This document shows, piece by piece, positions 51,038 to 58,885 of a stretch of 64,000 nucleotides of DNA; positions within the stretch are counted from its first letter, which is position 1, and each line of letters starts with the position of its first letter. The DNA comes from Bog-473 sp963804055 (GTDB lineage: Bacteria > Actinomycetota > Acidimicrobiia > Acidimicrobiales > RAAP-2), in assembly GCA_963804055.1 (NCBI GenBank), contig CAWDOU010000013.1, forward strand, positions 496,001 to 560,000, read 5' to 3'. Made by a program: the position numbers and the translations under genes. The notes under the pieces were generated by a model. The model was not told the origin of the DNA. It did not search any database and was given only the letters and a program-made list of their open reading frames with translations.

Positions 51038-51237
51038 GCACTCTCCCTCTGTCCCAGCTTGCCCGTTGGGCATGGACGATGCGGCATCTGGGGCGTCACA
51101 CACAGAGCGCCGGTCCCGATGCTGGTTGCAGCACCCTCTGTTGACGCAGCCCCGCCGCATGATCGGCGCCCGCCCGGGTACGGGACGAGGTGCGAGGTGA
51201 CCCTGCCCGCGCCCCTCCCCCGATCCAAGGAGCGTCC

Positions 51238-51963
51238 GTGAGGTTCCGACCGATGAAGCCCATCCCCGTGGCGGAGCCCACCCGCGTCCTTGTCCGCCGG
51301 CCGCGGTTCCGGCACGCCGTCGCAACGGGGTCCGGGGCGGCCGTCGCCCTGATCGTCGGCTCGTCGGTCGTTCCTCGCCACGCCCATACCATTGCCGGTC
51401 GAGCCGTGCTCGATATCCCCGCCGTCGTCTTCCTGCTGCTCGTCGTGGCGTGCGCTCGATCCAGTGCGGCGGAGCTCGACGCTCTCGCCCGCTGGCGCGG
51501 TGGTCAGACCGCCGGCTCGGCCATTCGCATGCTGGTCACGGGCTTCGGCTACGCCGTGGCCTTGCTCGGCATGCTCTCCATGTTGTCGATCTCCATCGGC
51601 CATCTGCTGCTGGGCGGTGCCATCGCCGGAGTCGTCATCGGCATCGCGGCCCAGCAGAGCTTGGGAAACGTGTTCGCCGGGCTGGTCCTCCTGATGGCTC
51701 GGCCTTTTGCAGTCGGCAATCGCGTTCGCGTGCGATCGGGGGCGCTCGGTGGCGAGTTCTACGGCATCGTCACCTCCATGAGCCTCACCTATGTCTTCGT
51801 CCTCACTGAGGAGGGGATGCTCAAAGTCCCCAATTCGTCGTTGCTGGCGGCGGCCGTCGGACCGTGGGACCGCCCTTCGCACGTCCCCTCCGGCCATGCC
51901 CGGGCCGAGTCGTCCCTGTCCGATGCCGGGCGAGGGGCCGGCGTGCCCAGCGAATCGCGCTAG
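51238..51963 (+). CDS. MscS-type mechanosensitive channel
   Basis: Small-conductance mechanosensitive channel of 241 residues. Three membrane helices lie at about 25-48, 56-75 and 95-130. The pore-lining helix 3 and its kink read GAIAGVVIGIAAQQSLGNVFAGLVLLMARPFAVGNRVRV, the MscS hallmark. The beta domain is short and the C-terminal cage is largely missing, so it is a minimal MscS. The GTG at 51238 has AAGGAG 6 bases upstream. Releases solutes on hypo-osmotic shock. It overlaps the convergent efflux gene by 4 bases. Confidence 0.9.
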   Translation: MRFRPMKPIPVAEPTRVLVRRPRFRHAVATGSGAAVALIVGSSVVPRHAHTIAGRAVLDIPAVVFLLLVVACARSSAAELDALARWRGGQTAGSAIRMLVTGFGYAVALLGMLSMLSISIGHLLLGGAIAGVVIGIAAQQSLGNVFAGLVLLMARPFAVGNRVRVRSGALGGEFYGIVTSMSLTYVFVLTEEGMLKVPNSSLLAAAVGPWDRPSHVPSGHARAESSLSDAGRGAGVPSESR

Positions 51964-53588
51964 AGGTCGAACGTCTCCCCCGGCTTGCGGTGGATCGTGA
52001 GTGCCGCCACGATCGCGCCGGCCAGTATCAGGCTCCCGGACAAGGCCAGCGCCTCGTGGAGCCCCGAACCGAATGCGTTGTATGCCGCGTTGACGACCTT
52101 GGTGGCGATATGCGCGACGGCGGCGTTCTTGTTGTGTTCCGCGTTTGTCGCCGCGCCCCCACTCGACGCCCCTCCGGTCTGGATCGCGTGCTCCACCAAG
52201 CTCTGGAAGCTCGGTGGGATCCCGATCGCCTTGAGCCGTGCGGCGAGGTCACCGGTCAGCTTGGCGTTGACGATCGCGCCGAGAATGGCCACACCGAACA
52301 CGGCTCCCATCTCGCGACTGGTGTTCGTCGCCGACGCGGCCATCCCCGAGCGTTCCGGTGGCACCACGGTGAGAGGAACCGATGTCACGGGCACCAGGAG
52401 CATGCCGATGCCGATTCCGGCCAGTGGGAGCACCCAGCCAAGGGTTCCGAAGTCGACCGTCGGAGAAAGCACCGCGTTGGCCACGAGAATGCCGCCACCC
52501 GCGAGCACGCAGCCGATCGTCATGGGCCAACGCGGGCCCACGTGTGCCACCAGCGGTCCTGTCACCGCTGACGCAATGATCAGTCCTGCCGCCATCGGGA
52601 GGAAGTCGATCGCGGTCTGGTACGCCGACGCATTGGCGACAACCTGCAGGTACAACGCCGTGAAGAAGAAGATGGAAAAGGTGCCGAAGTACGCGACGAA
52701 TGCCACGAAGTTGGACCCGGCGAATGGCGGCAGTCGGAACATCGACAGGTCGAGCATCGGGGTCGTGACGACCTTCTCCGTGATCACGAAGGCAATGCCC
52801 GAGAGGAGGCAGAGGGCGAACAGGCTCAGGATCCAAGGGGCGGTATAGCCCGATTCCTCCCCCTGGATCACGGCAAATGAGAGACAGGCCAGGAACCCCG
52901 CACCGAACACGAAGCCCAGGACGTCGATGCGGCGCCCTTGACGGTCCGATGTCTCCGGCACGGCGACGGCCGCCAAGACAAAGGCGACCGCGCCGAACCC
53001 CAGGTTGAACCAGAAGATCGCCCGCCAGCTCGAGAACCCGACGAGGAAGCCGCCGATCACGGGGCCGAGCGCCAACGCCAGGCCCGACACTGCGGCCCAG
53101 ACACCGAGCGCGTCGGCCCGTGTCTCCCGATCGGGGTACACATGCCGGATGATGGACAGGGTGCCGGGCTCGCTGGCTGCAGCACCGACGCCCATGACGA
53201 CGCGGCCCGCGATCAGCCAATCAACGTTCCCGGCCAGCGCGGCCATGACGGAGCCGCCGCAGAAGATGGCAACCCCGACCAGCATGACGCGCTTGCGCCC
53301 GAAGATGTCCCCGAGCATGCCGGCCGCCAGCATGAAGCTGGCGAAGGTCAGCGCATAGCCGTTGACCACCCACTGCAGCGAGGTGACGCCCGCGTGCAGG
53401 TCGCTCTGGACATTGGCCAGGCCGACGCTGACGACCGTGTTGTCCAAGAAGGTGAGAAAGAGCACGCCGCACAAGGTGGCGAGGGCCAGAGCCTGCGCAG
53501 CGGAACCGAGCCCACCCTTCTTGATGTCGAAACCGGCGGGCGCTCCGTCGCTTGCCTGAGAGGAGCCTGGACCTCCCTGCGTCAACAC
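51960..53588 (-). CDS. MFS efflux transporter, DHA2 (EmrB/QacA) family
   Basis: Multidrug efflux protein of 542 residues from the GTG at 53588. About 14 helices follow a short cytoplasmic tail. Signatures are LDNTVVSVGLANVQSDL in helix 1, GMLGDIFGRKRVMLVG after helix 2, and GLALALGPVIGGFLVGFSSWRAIFWFN around helix 5. An in-frame GTG at 53822 would add 78 arginine-rich residues without family match and use up the divergent promoter region, so I prefer 53588, although its ribosome site is weak. Substrate unknown. Confidence 0.88.
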   Translation of the reverse strand: MLTQGGPGSSQASDGAPAGFDIKKGGLGSAAQALALATLCGVLFLTFLDNTVVSVGLANVQSDLHAGVTSLQWVVNGYALTFASFMLAAGMLGDIFGRKRVMLVGVAIFCGGSVMAALAGNVDWLIAGRVVMGVGAAASEPGTLSIIRHVYPDRETRADALGVWAAVSGLALALGPVIGGFLVGFSSWRAIFWFNLGFGAVAFVLAAVAVPETSDRQGRRIDVLGFVFGAGFLACLSFAVIQGEESGYTAPWILSLFALCLLSGIAFVITEKVVTTPMLDLSMFRLPPFAGSNFVAFVAYFGTFSIFFFTALYLQVVANASAYQTAIDFLPMAAGLIIASAVTGPLVAHVGPRWPMTIGCVLAGGGILVANAVLSPTVDFGTLGWVLPLAGIGIGMLLVPVTSVPLTVVPPERSGMAASATNTSREMGAVFGVAILGAIVNAKLTGDLAARLKAIGIPPSFQSLVEHAIQTGGASSGGAATNAEHNKNAAVAHIATKVVNAAYNAFGSGLHEALALSGSLILAGAIVAALTIHRKPGETFDL

Positions 53589-53827
53589 CGAGGGTCCCGA
53601 CTCGGCGGCCCGGCACGAGCGCACCGCCTCCGTGGTCTCATGCGCACGAGTTTTGCGTACCCAGGGTGCGGGTAGTGGAATCCCAACGGGATACCGCTGG
53701 GAGCGGGCGGTGCGACGCCGACGCTCCTGCGGTACGCCCTCGGGCGTGTCCGTGGATTCGATGTGCTCAGCTGAACGCGTGGAGGGTCGGCGGTGGATGT
53801 GGAGATGACCGATCGCGGGCACCGGCC

Positions 53828-54322
53828 GTGACCGACGCCAGTGACGATCTGGCGCCCTTCTTCGATCTGATCGACTACCCCTACTACGTGGTTACCGTCA
53901 GGTCACCCGAAGCGGACATGAGCGGATGCCTCGCCGGCTTCGTGACCCAGTGCAGCATCGATCCGCCCAACTTCATCGTCTGCATCTCGAAGGTCAACCA
54001 CACATTCGGCGTCGCCGCGCACGCGGAAGGGATGGGGCTCCATCTCCTCGGCCGGCACCAGGCCGAGCTCGCCCGCCTCTTCGGCGAGGAGACCGGCGAC
54101 CTCGTCGACAAGTTCGCATCGGTCGATTGGCGGCTCGGCTCCACCGGAGCGCCGTTGCTGGTGGAGGCGGCGGTGAGCATGGAGGGTCAGATCCTCGGGC
54201 ACTTCTCAGTGGGCGATCATGAGGCGTTCCTCATGCGGGCCATTCGTGCCACCGGCAGCGACCACTCCGGTCTCCTCACGTTCAGGAACGCGCCTCCGAT
54301 CCACCCCGGTCACCCGGCCTGA
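53828..54322 (+). CDS. Flavin reductase-like FMN-binding protein
   Basis: A 164-residue split-barrel flavin protein. The core motif is seen as MSGCLAGFVTQCSIDPPNFIVCISKVNHTFGVAAHAEGMGLHLLGRHQAELARLFG, and the later part as SMEGQILGHFSVGDHEAFLMRAIRATG, which forms the barrel end. Members supply reduced FMN or act as small reductases. The GTG at 53828 is the only in-frame start; its ribosome site is weak. Divergent from the DHA2 pump. Confidence 0.85.
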   Translation: MTDASDDLAPFFDLIDYPYYVVTVRSPEADMSGCLAGFVTQCSIDPPNFIVCISKVNHTFGVAAHAEGMGLHLLGRHQAELARLFGEETGDLVDKFASVDWRLGSTGAPLLVEAAVSMEGQILGHFSVGDHEAFLMRAIRATGSDHSGLLTFRNAPPIHPGHPA

Positions 54323-54430
54323 CCGCTCCTCCGGTCCCTCGAAGCTGAGGGGCTGCACCAGGCGCATCATGTTGCCCGTGTCGTCCCGGAGGTGCCTCAA
54401 TCCCGTAGAGGCGTGCGGCCCCCGCAGCGT

Positions 54431-54877
54431 TCAGCGGGCGGCTGCCGCCTCCGCGACCCATGCGGGCAGGCGCGCCGGCCGGCCCAGCCCGTCCACACAC
54501 CCGTGCACCGTCACTGCGGTCGCCCGGGGCTCGACGCCAACCGCCAGGAGGTACGCGATCTGGAACGTGGCCCCGCGGACGGCGCCGATCCGCAGGGACA
54601 CATCCACCTCGTCGTCGAAGCGCAACGCCTGGCGAAACTCCACCGAGACCTCGAGGACGGGGAATTCCCGGGCATCGCGGGGTTCCCCGGCCCGTACCGA
54701 GTCGTACGGATGCCCGATGGCACGGAGGTACTCGACCCTCGCCTCCTCGAGATACGGCAGGTACGCCGCGTGGTGGATGATCCCCATCGCATCGGTCTCC
54801 GCGAAACGCGTGCGCAACCTGTGCGTGAACGTGTAGTCCGCCACATCGCGGCTGGGCTCCAGGGACCGGCGGGCCAC
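54431..54877 (-). CDS. YbgC/FadM-type acyl-CoA thioesterase
   Basis: Hotdog-fold 4-hydroxybenzoyl-CoA thioesterase family protein of 148 residues. The catalytic Asp29 lies in RFAETDAMGIIHHAAYLPYLEEARVEYL, and the second half has EVSVEFRQALRFDDEVDVSLRIG. It hydrolyses acyl-CoA thioesters in the cytoplasm. The start codon GTG at 54877 lies 10 bases after the stop of another hotdog protein, so the two form an operon. Confidence 0.9.
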   Translation of the reverse strand: MARRSLEPSRDVADYTFTHRLRTRFAETDAMGIIHHAAYLPYLEEARVEYLRAIGHPYDSVRAGEPRDAREFPVLEVSVEFRQALRFDDEVDVSLRIGAVRGATFQIAYLLAVGVEPRATAVTVHGCVDGLGRPARLPAWVAEAAAAR

Positions 54878-54887
54878 GATACGACGG

Positions 54888-55598
54888 CTATTCCTCTGCC
54901 GCGCCAGCGGACGGCAGGCGACGGCTCGACGCCAGCCGATTCACGCGGTCCTGATTGAAGATGGCGAACTCTCCGTCCGCCTCGACCGTGACCACACCAC
55001 CCTGCACGATGCGACCCTTGCTGAAGATACGGCGTTCGGTGACGTCCGTCACCCACCCCTCGAAGACGGCCTCCTCGTTCGTGAGCGTGGGACGCACGTA
55101 GCGCAGGGCGAGCGACACGGTCGGTCCGACAGCGCCCACAATCGCATTGGCGGCCGTCAGGATGATGTCGAAGGTCGCGGCGAGCACCGCGCCGTGGACA
55201 CAGCCGGGAGCCCCTTCGTACGTGACGTCGAAGACGGCGCGTCCGAGAGCCTTCGGAGGGTCGAAGTCGAGGACGACCGGCAGCGCCACCGGATTGAACG
55301 GCCCGACCACCACGTCGTAGGGCATGGCTCCTCCGAGGGGCACGTCCTTCGGCGGACCGTCCTCCTCGGGCGGGATGAACCGAGGCAATGGGTCCGCTGG
55401 CAGGTGGGTCTCGAGCTCGTCGGCGACAGCGGCCAGCTGCGCGCTGAACCGGGTCGTCTCGCCCGCCGGCGGGGCCGCGCTGACCGAGAGCCGGATGAGG
55501 CGGCGCAGGACCTCAGCCAGTTCGAGCGCTTCGGGCTCGCGGTCCCGCAGGCCGGGATGGTTCTGGAATGACGTCGGCCTGGGGTCGGGCGTCAACAC
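54888..55598 (-). CDS. PaaI-like hotdog thioesterase
   Basis: A protein of 236 residues whose C-terminal 150 form a hotdog fold (PYDVVVGPFNPVALPVVLDFD, GAPGCVHGAVLAATFDIILTAANAIVGAVGPTVSLALRYVRPT). The N-terminal helical part (EALELAEVLRRLIRLSVSA) is common in mycobacterial-type thioesterase relatives. The start is uncertain. The GTG at 55598 follows a TACT-like -10 and is taken here. An ATG at 55712 would add 38 arginine/proline-rich residues and leave only 11 bases to the divergent gene. Confidence 0.78.
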   Translation of the reverse strand: MLTPDPRPTSFQNHPGLRDREPEALELAEVLRRLIRLSVSAAPPAGETTRFSAQLAAVADELETHLPADPLPRFIPPEEDGPPKDVPLGGAMPYDVVVGPFNPVALPVVLDFDPPKALGRAVFDVTYEGAPGCVHGAVLAATFDIILTAANAIVGAVGPTVSLALRYVRPTLTNEEAVFEGWVTDVTERRIFSKGRIVQGGVVTVEADGEFAIFNQDRVNRLASSRRLPSAGAAEE

Positions 55599-55723
55599 GG
55601 CGGGAAGAGTACTGCCCGTGTTCGGTTCGACGACATTCGGTGGTCGTCGAGCGCCCGCGAAGGCGACCGTTCTCTGCGACCGTTCTCTGTTTGGGCGCCG
55701 TTGCGCGCTCATAACATGGGCGT

Positions 55724-56164
55724 GTGACCCCTGAGCATGCAGTCCACTTCACCTCCGGCAGCCCCGAGACCGTTCTCGACCCTCTCGATCCGGAGCTGGC
55801 GGTTGCGCTCGACGCAGCCCGGTCCCTGTCTCCGGACCGTCGTCGGCAGGCGGTGGCGGCGGTGGCGGCGCGGGATCCCCACTGTCTGCAGGCCTGGGCG
55901 GACCTGGCTGAGCTGGCCGAGGACCCCATCGATCGCTACGCCTTCGCCCGGGTGGGCTACCACCGCGGGCTCGATGCCCTTCGGGCCGCCGGCTGGCGTG
56001 GCTCGGGATACGTGCGCTGGCGCGACGAGCCGAATCGCGGCTTCCTCCGCTCCCTGCACATGCTGCAACTGGCGGCAGGGTCCATCGGCGAGGTCGACGA
56101 GGAGGCCCGCTGTGACCTCTTCCTGCGCCAGCTCGACCCCGAGTGGGGCACCCGGGAACGCTGA
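55724..56164 (+). CDS. DUF3151 family protein
   Basis: A 146-residue soluble actinobacterial protein of unknown function with the DUF3151 core RVGYHRGLDALRAAGWRGSGYVRWRDEPNRGFLRSLHMLQLAAGSIGEVDEEARCDLFLRQLDPEWG. No catalytic motif is obvious. The GTG at 55724 has no ribosome site. CATAAC about 12 bases upstream could be a -10, giving a leaderless transcript. Divergent from the thioesterase pair. Confidence 0.9.
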   Translation: MTPEHAVHFTSGSPETVLDPLDPELAVALDAARSLSPDRRRQAVAAVAARDPHCLQAWADLAELAEDPIDRYAFARVGYHRGLDALRAAGWRGSGYVRWRDEPNRGFLRSLHMLQLAAGSIGEVDEEARCDLFLRQLDPEWGTRER

Positions 56165-56203
56165 CCCCGCCCCGCCGGCACGCGGCGAGGATCCGCCGTA
56201 CGT

Positions 56204-56220
56204 AGTTAGAGTGTCTAACT
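56204..56220. promoter_or_regulatory. Palindromic operator before the MarR-exporter operon
   Basis: AGTTAGA-GTG-TCTAACT, a perfect 7-bp-arm palindrome ending 2 bases before the ATG of the MarR gene. Placement and length fit a MarR dimer site for self-repression. No ribosome site follows, so the transcript is probably leaderless and the operator overlaps the core promoter. Confidence 0.65.
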
Positions 56221-56222
56221 GT

Positions 56223-56807
56223 ATGATTGTCGAAGTGTCTGTCACCTCACCCCTCTCCACTGCCGCGGCATCCGGCGGCAAGGCCGGCTCCCGCTCCACC
56301 CCGAAGACCGGCGCAGCGCCCCCCGTCCTCGGGACGTACGGCCGCGTCGCCGCATGGCTGTCCAAGCGGGTCGAGGTCGCATTGGCCCAGGTCGAGCTGA
56401 CCCTGCCCCAATACCGGGTCCTCGGGATCCTGGCCGAAGGTTCTGCCGCAGCCTCGGGCCTGGCCGACCGTCTGGCCGTCCGACGGCCCTCCATCACGGC
56501 GCTCGTCGACGGCCTGGTGGCTCGTGGGTTCGTCGACCGGCGCCAAGAGGACACCGACCGGAGGCGGGTGGAGCTGCGCCTGACACCGGACGGCGTGGCG
56601 ACGCTGGCCCGCGCCGACGCCGCCGTGGACGAGTACCTGGTGGCCATCGCCGGCCACCTGCCCGACAAAGAGGAGGCCATGGCCCTGCGGTCGCTCGAGC
56701 TCTGGGCCCGGGCGATGGTCGAGTCCCGCCAGGGACCGCGGCACGGCTCCGACCACGCGACGGCGGGCGCGGCAGAGACTCCGGCGCGTCGGAAGGCCCA
56801 GCGATGA
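56223..56807 (+). CDS. MarR family transcriptional regulator
   Basis: A 194-residue repressor. The winged-helix domain covers about residues 40-165 (EVALAQVELTLPQYRVLGILAEGSAAASGLADRLAVRRPSITALVDGLVARGFVDRRQEDTDRRRVELRLTPDG). The 35-residue N-terminal tail is low complexity, and a GTG 12 bases in is an alternative start. It overlaps the first ABC gene by ATGA, so regulator and exporter are one operon. Drug-induced release from the palindrome just upstream is the likely control. Confidence 0.9.
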   Translation: MIVEVSVTSPLSTAAASGGKAGSRSTPKTGAAPPVLGTYGRVAAWLSKRVEVALAQVELTLPQYRVLGILAEGSAAASGLADRLAVRRPSITALVDGLVARGFVDRRQEDTDRRRVELRLTPDGVATLARADAAVDEYLVAIAGHLPDKEEAMALRSLELWARAMVESRQGPRHGSDHATAGAAETPARRKAQR

Positions 56808-58885
56808 GCACCACGGAGGACAAGCTGGGCGCCGCCGACGTCGACGTGCAGCCCGCAGCGGGAACCGCGGAGACGGACGCCCGCGACGGCGTTCGGCAGC
56901 TCCCCTTGGCGGCCTACGTCCCGATGGGGGTCACCAGCCGCTATGCCGCGCCGAAGGCCAAGGTCGATCCCGATCGCTCCAAGGGGTGGATCAAGCGCGC
57001 CACACCAATCGTCATGGCGCACCGGGTGCAATTCTTCAGCGCGCTGATCTTCTCGTTCCTCGGCCTGATCATTCAGGTGTGGATCCCCAAGATCCTGCAG
57101 AACGGCATCACGAACGCGCTGATCAACCGCACCCAGCCGCTGCACAACTACGTCGAGCTGATCGCCGTGCTGGCTCTGGCCACCGGAGTCTTCGGCTACA
57201 TCTCGCGCAACAACCTCTTCAAGGTCGCCTACGCCATCGAGTTCGACCTGCGCAACATCCTCTACGAGCACTTCACCCGGATGTCGTTCCCGTTCTACGA
57301 CCGGGTGCAGTCCGGCCAGCTGATCTCGAGGGCCAACTCGGACATCCGCTCCGTGCAGATGTACCTCACCTTCGCCCCCATGATCCTGGTGCAGTGCTCC
57401 ATTGCGCTGGTCGCCTTCGGATTCATGCTGTCAATCAGCGTGCCGCTGGCCTTCGTGGCCATGGCGGCCATGCCGTTCATCTACCTCGTCGGCGTCCGGA
57501 TGCGGAAGTCGCTCTTCCCGGTGTCTTGGATCATCCAGGCCCGACTGGCCGAGGTGGCAACGGTGGTGGACGAGAACGTGAACGGCGTGCGCGTCGTGCG
57601 CAGCTTCGCCGCCGAGCAGCAGCAGCTCCGCCAGTTGGCAACGGCTGCCGACCGGGTGCAGTGGGGCTACATCAAGGACGCGGACCTGCGCGCCCGGTTC
57701 GCCCCACTGGTGCAGAACCTGTCGCAGGTCGGCCTGGTTCTCGTGCTCCTGGTGGGCGGTTGGTTCGTCATCCACGACCACCTGCCGGTCGCCTCCATCG
57801 TCTCCTTCAACCTGTACCTGATCATGATGCAGGCCCCATTCATGATGCTGGGAATGCTGATCATGATGGGGCAGCGCGCTTCGGCCTCCGCCGAGCGGAT
57901 CTACGAGATCATCGACGAGCAGCCGACCATCGTCGACCGTCCCGACGCGGTGGACCTGGTCAACTGCCAGGGCGACGTGGAGTTCGACGACGTCACCTTC
58001 GCCTACGCGGCGGACAGCCTCTTGTCGAAGCCGGGCGACGAAAACGACGGCCGGCGGGACATCCTGCGCAACCTGAACCTGCACCTGCACCCCGGTGAGA
58101 CAGTCGCCCTGGTCGGGCGCACCGGGAGCGGCAAGTCGAGCGTGGCCCGGGTCCTGGCCCGCTTCTACGACGCCACGGGTGGTCACGTCCGGGTCGACGG
58201 CCACGACGTGCGTGACCTGACGCTGACCAGCCTGCGGGGCAACATCGGCGTCGTCCTCGACGAGCCCTTCCTGTTCTCCGTCTCCATCCGGGACAACATC
58301 GCGTACGGCCGGCCCGACGCCTCCATTGAAGAGGTCAAGGCGGCCGCCGAGGCGGCCGGCGCCGCGGGCTTCATCAACCACCTCTCCGATGGCTACGAGA
58401 CCGTCGTCGGCGAGCGCGGCTACACGCTGTCGGGAGGGCAGCGCCAGCGGATCGCCATCGCCCGTGCGCTGCTGGTCAACCCGCCGATCCTGATCCTCGA
58501 CGACGCCACCAGCGCCATCGACGTCAAGGTGGAGCAGCGCATCCACTCGTCCCTGCGCATCCTCATGGAGGGACGCACGACGCTGATCATCGCCCACCGG
58601 CTCTCGACCATCAGCCTGGCCGACCGGGTCGTGCTGCTCGACGGCGGGCGCATCGTGGCCGACGGGACGCACGCCGAGCTCCTGGCCTCGACACCGCTGT
58701 ACGCCGAGGTGCTGGCCCAGGCGGCCAGCGAGGAGGACGCCGCCGAGGAGAAGGCCGCCGGCCTGGTCGACGACCTCGGCCTCGACGACATGGTCCTCGA
58801 GCCGGAGGGCGTGGCGCTGGCGCCCGAGGACGGGCTGCTCCAGTCCGACGATGACGAGCTCGAGCCCGAGAAGGGTGCGATCTGA
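56804..58885 (+). CDS. ABC exporter half-transporter, subunit with degenerate catalytic site
   Basis: Type IV (ABCB-like) half-transporter of 693 residues. Six membrane helices span about 70-360 and the nucleotide-binding domain about 385-640. Walker A is GRTGSGKSS and the signature LSGGQRQR is intact. The residue after Walker B is Asp (LILDDATSAID) where the catalytic Glu is usual, and the Q-loop region reads VVLDEPFLFS. An acidic tail of about 50 residues follows. These changes mark it as the partner that contributes the non-hydrolytic site in a TM287/288-type heterodimer with the next gene, which it overlaps by 1 base. Likely a multidrug or lipid exporter. Confidence 0.93.
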   Translation: MSTTEDKLGAADVDVQPAAGTAETDARDGVRQLPLAAYVPMGVTSRYAAPKAKVDPDRSKGWIKRATPIVMAHRVQFFSALIFSFLGLIIQVWIPKILQNGITNALINRTQPLHNYVELIAVLALATGVFGYISRNNLFKVAYAIEFDLRNILYEHFTRMSFPFYDRVQSGQLISRANSDIRSVQMYLTFAPMILVQCSIALVAFGFMLSISVPLAFVAMAAMPFIYLVGVRMRKSLFPVSWIIQARLAEVATVVDENVNGVRVVRSFAAEQQQLRQLATAADRVQWGYIKDADLRARFAPLVQNLSQVGLVLVLLVGGWFVIHDHLPVASIVSFNLYLIMMQAPFMMLGMLIMMGQRASASAERIYEIIDEQPTIVDRPDAVDLVNCQGDVEFDDVTFAYAADSLLSKPGDENDGRRDILRNLNLHLHPGETVALVGRTGSGKSSVARVLARFYDATGGHVRVDGHDVRDLTLTSLRGNIGVVLDEPFLFSVSIRDNIAYGRPDASIEEVKAAAEAAGAAGFINHLSDGYETVVGERGYTLSGGQRQRIAIARALLVNPPILILDDATSAIDVKVEQRIHSSLRILMEGRTTLIIAHRLSTISLADRVVLLDGGRIVADGTHAELLASTPLYAEVLAQAASEEDAAEEKAAGLVDDLGLDDMVLEPEGVALAPEDGLLQSDDDELEPEKGAI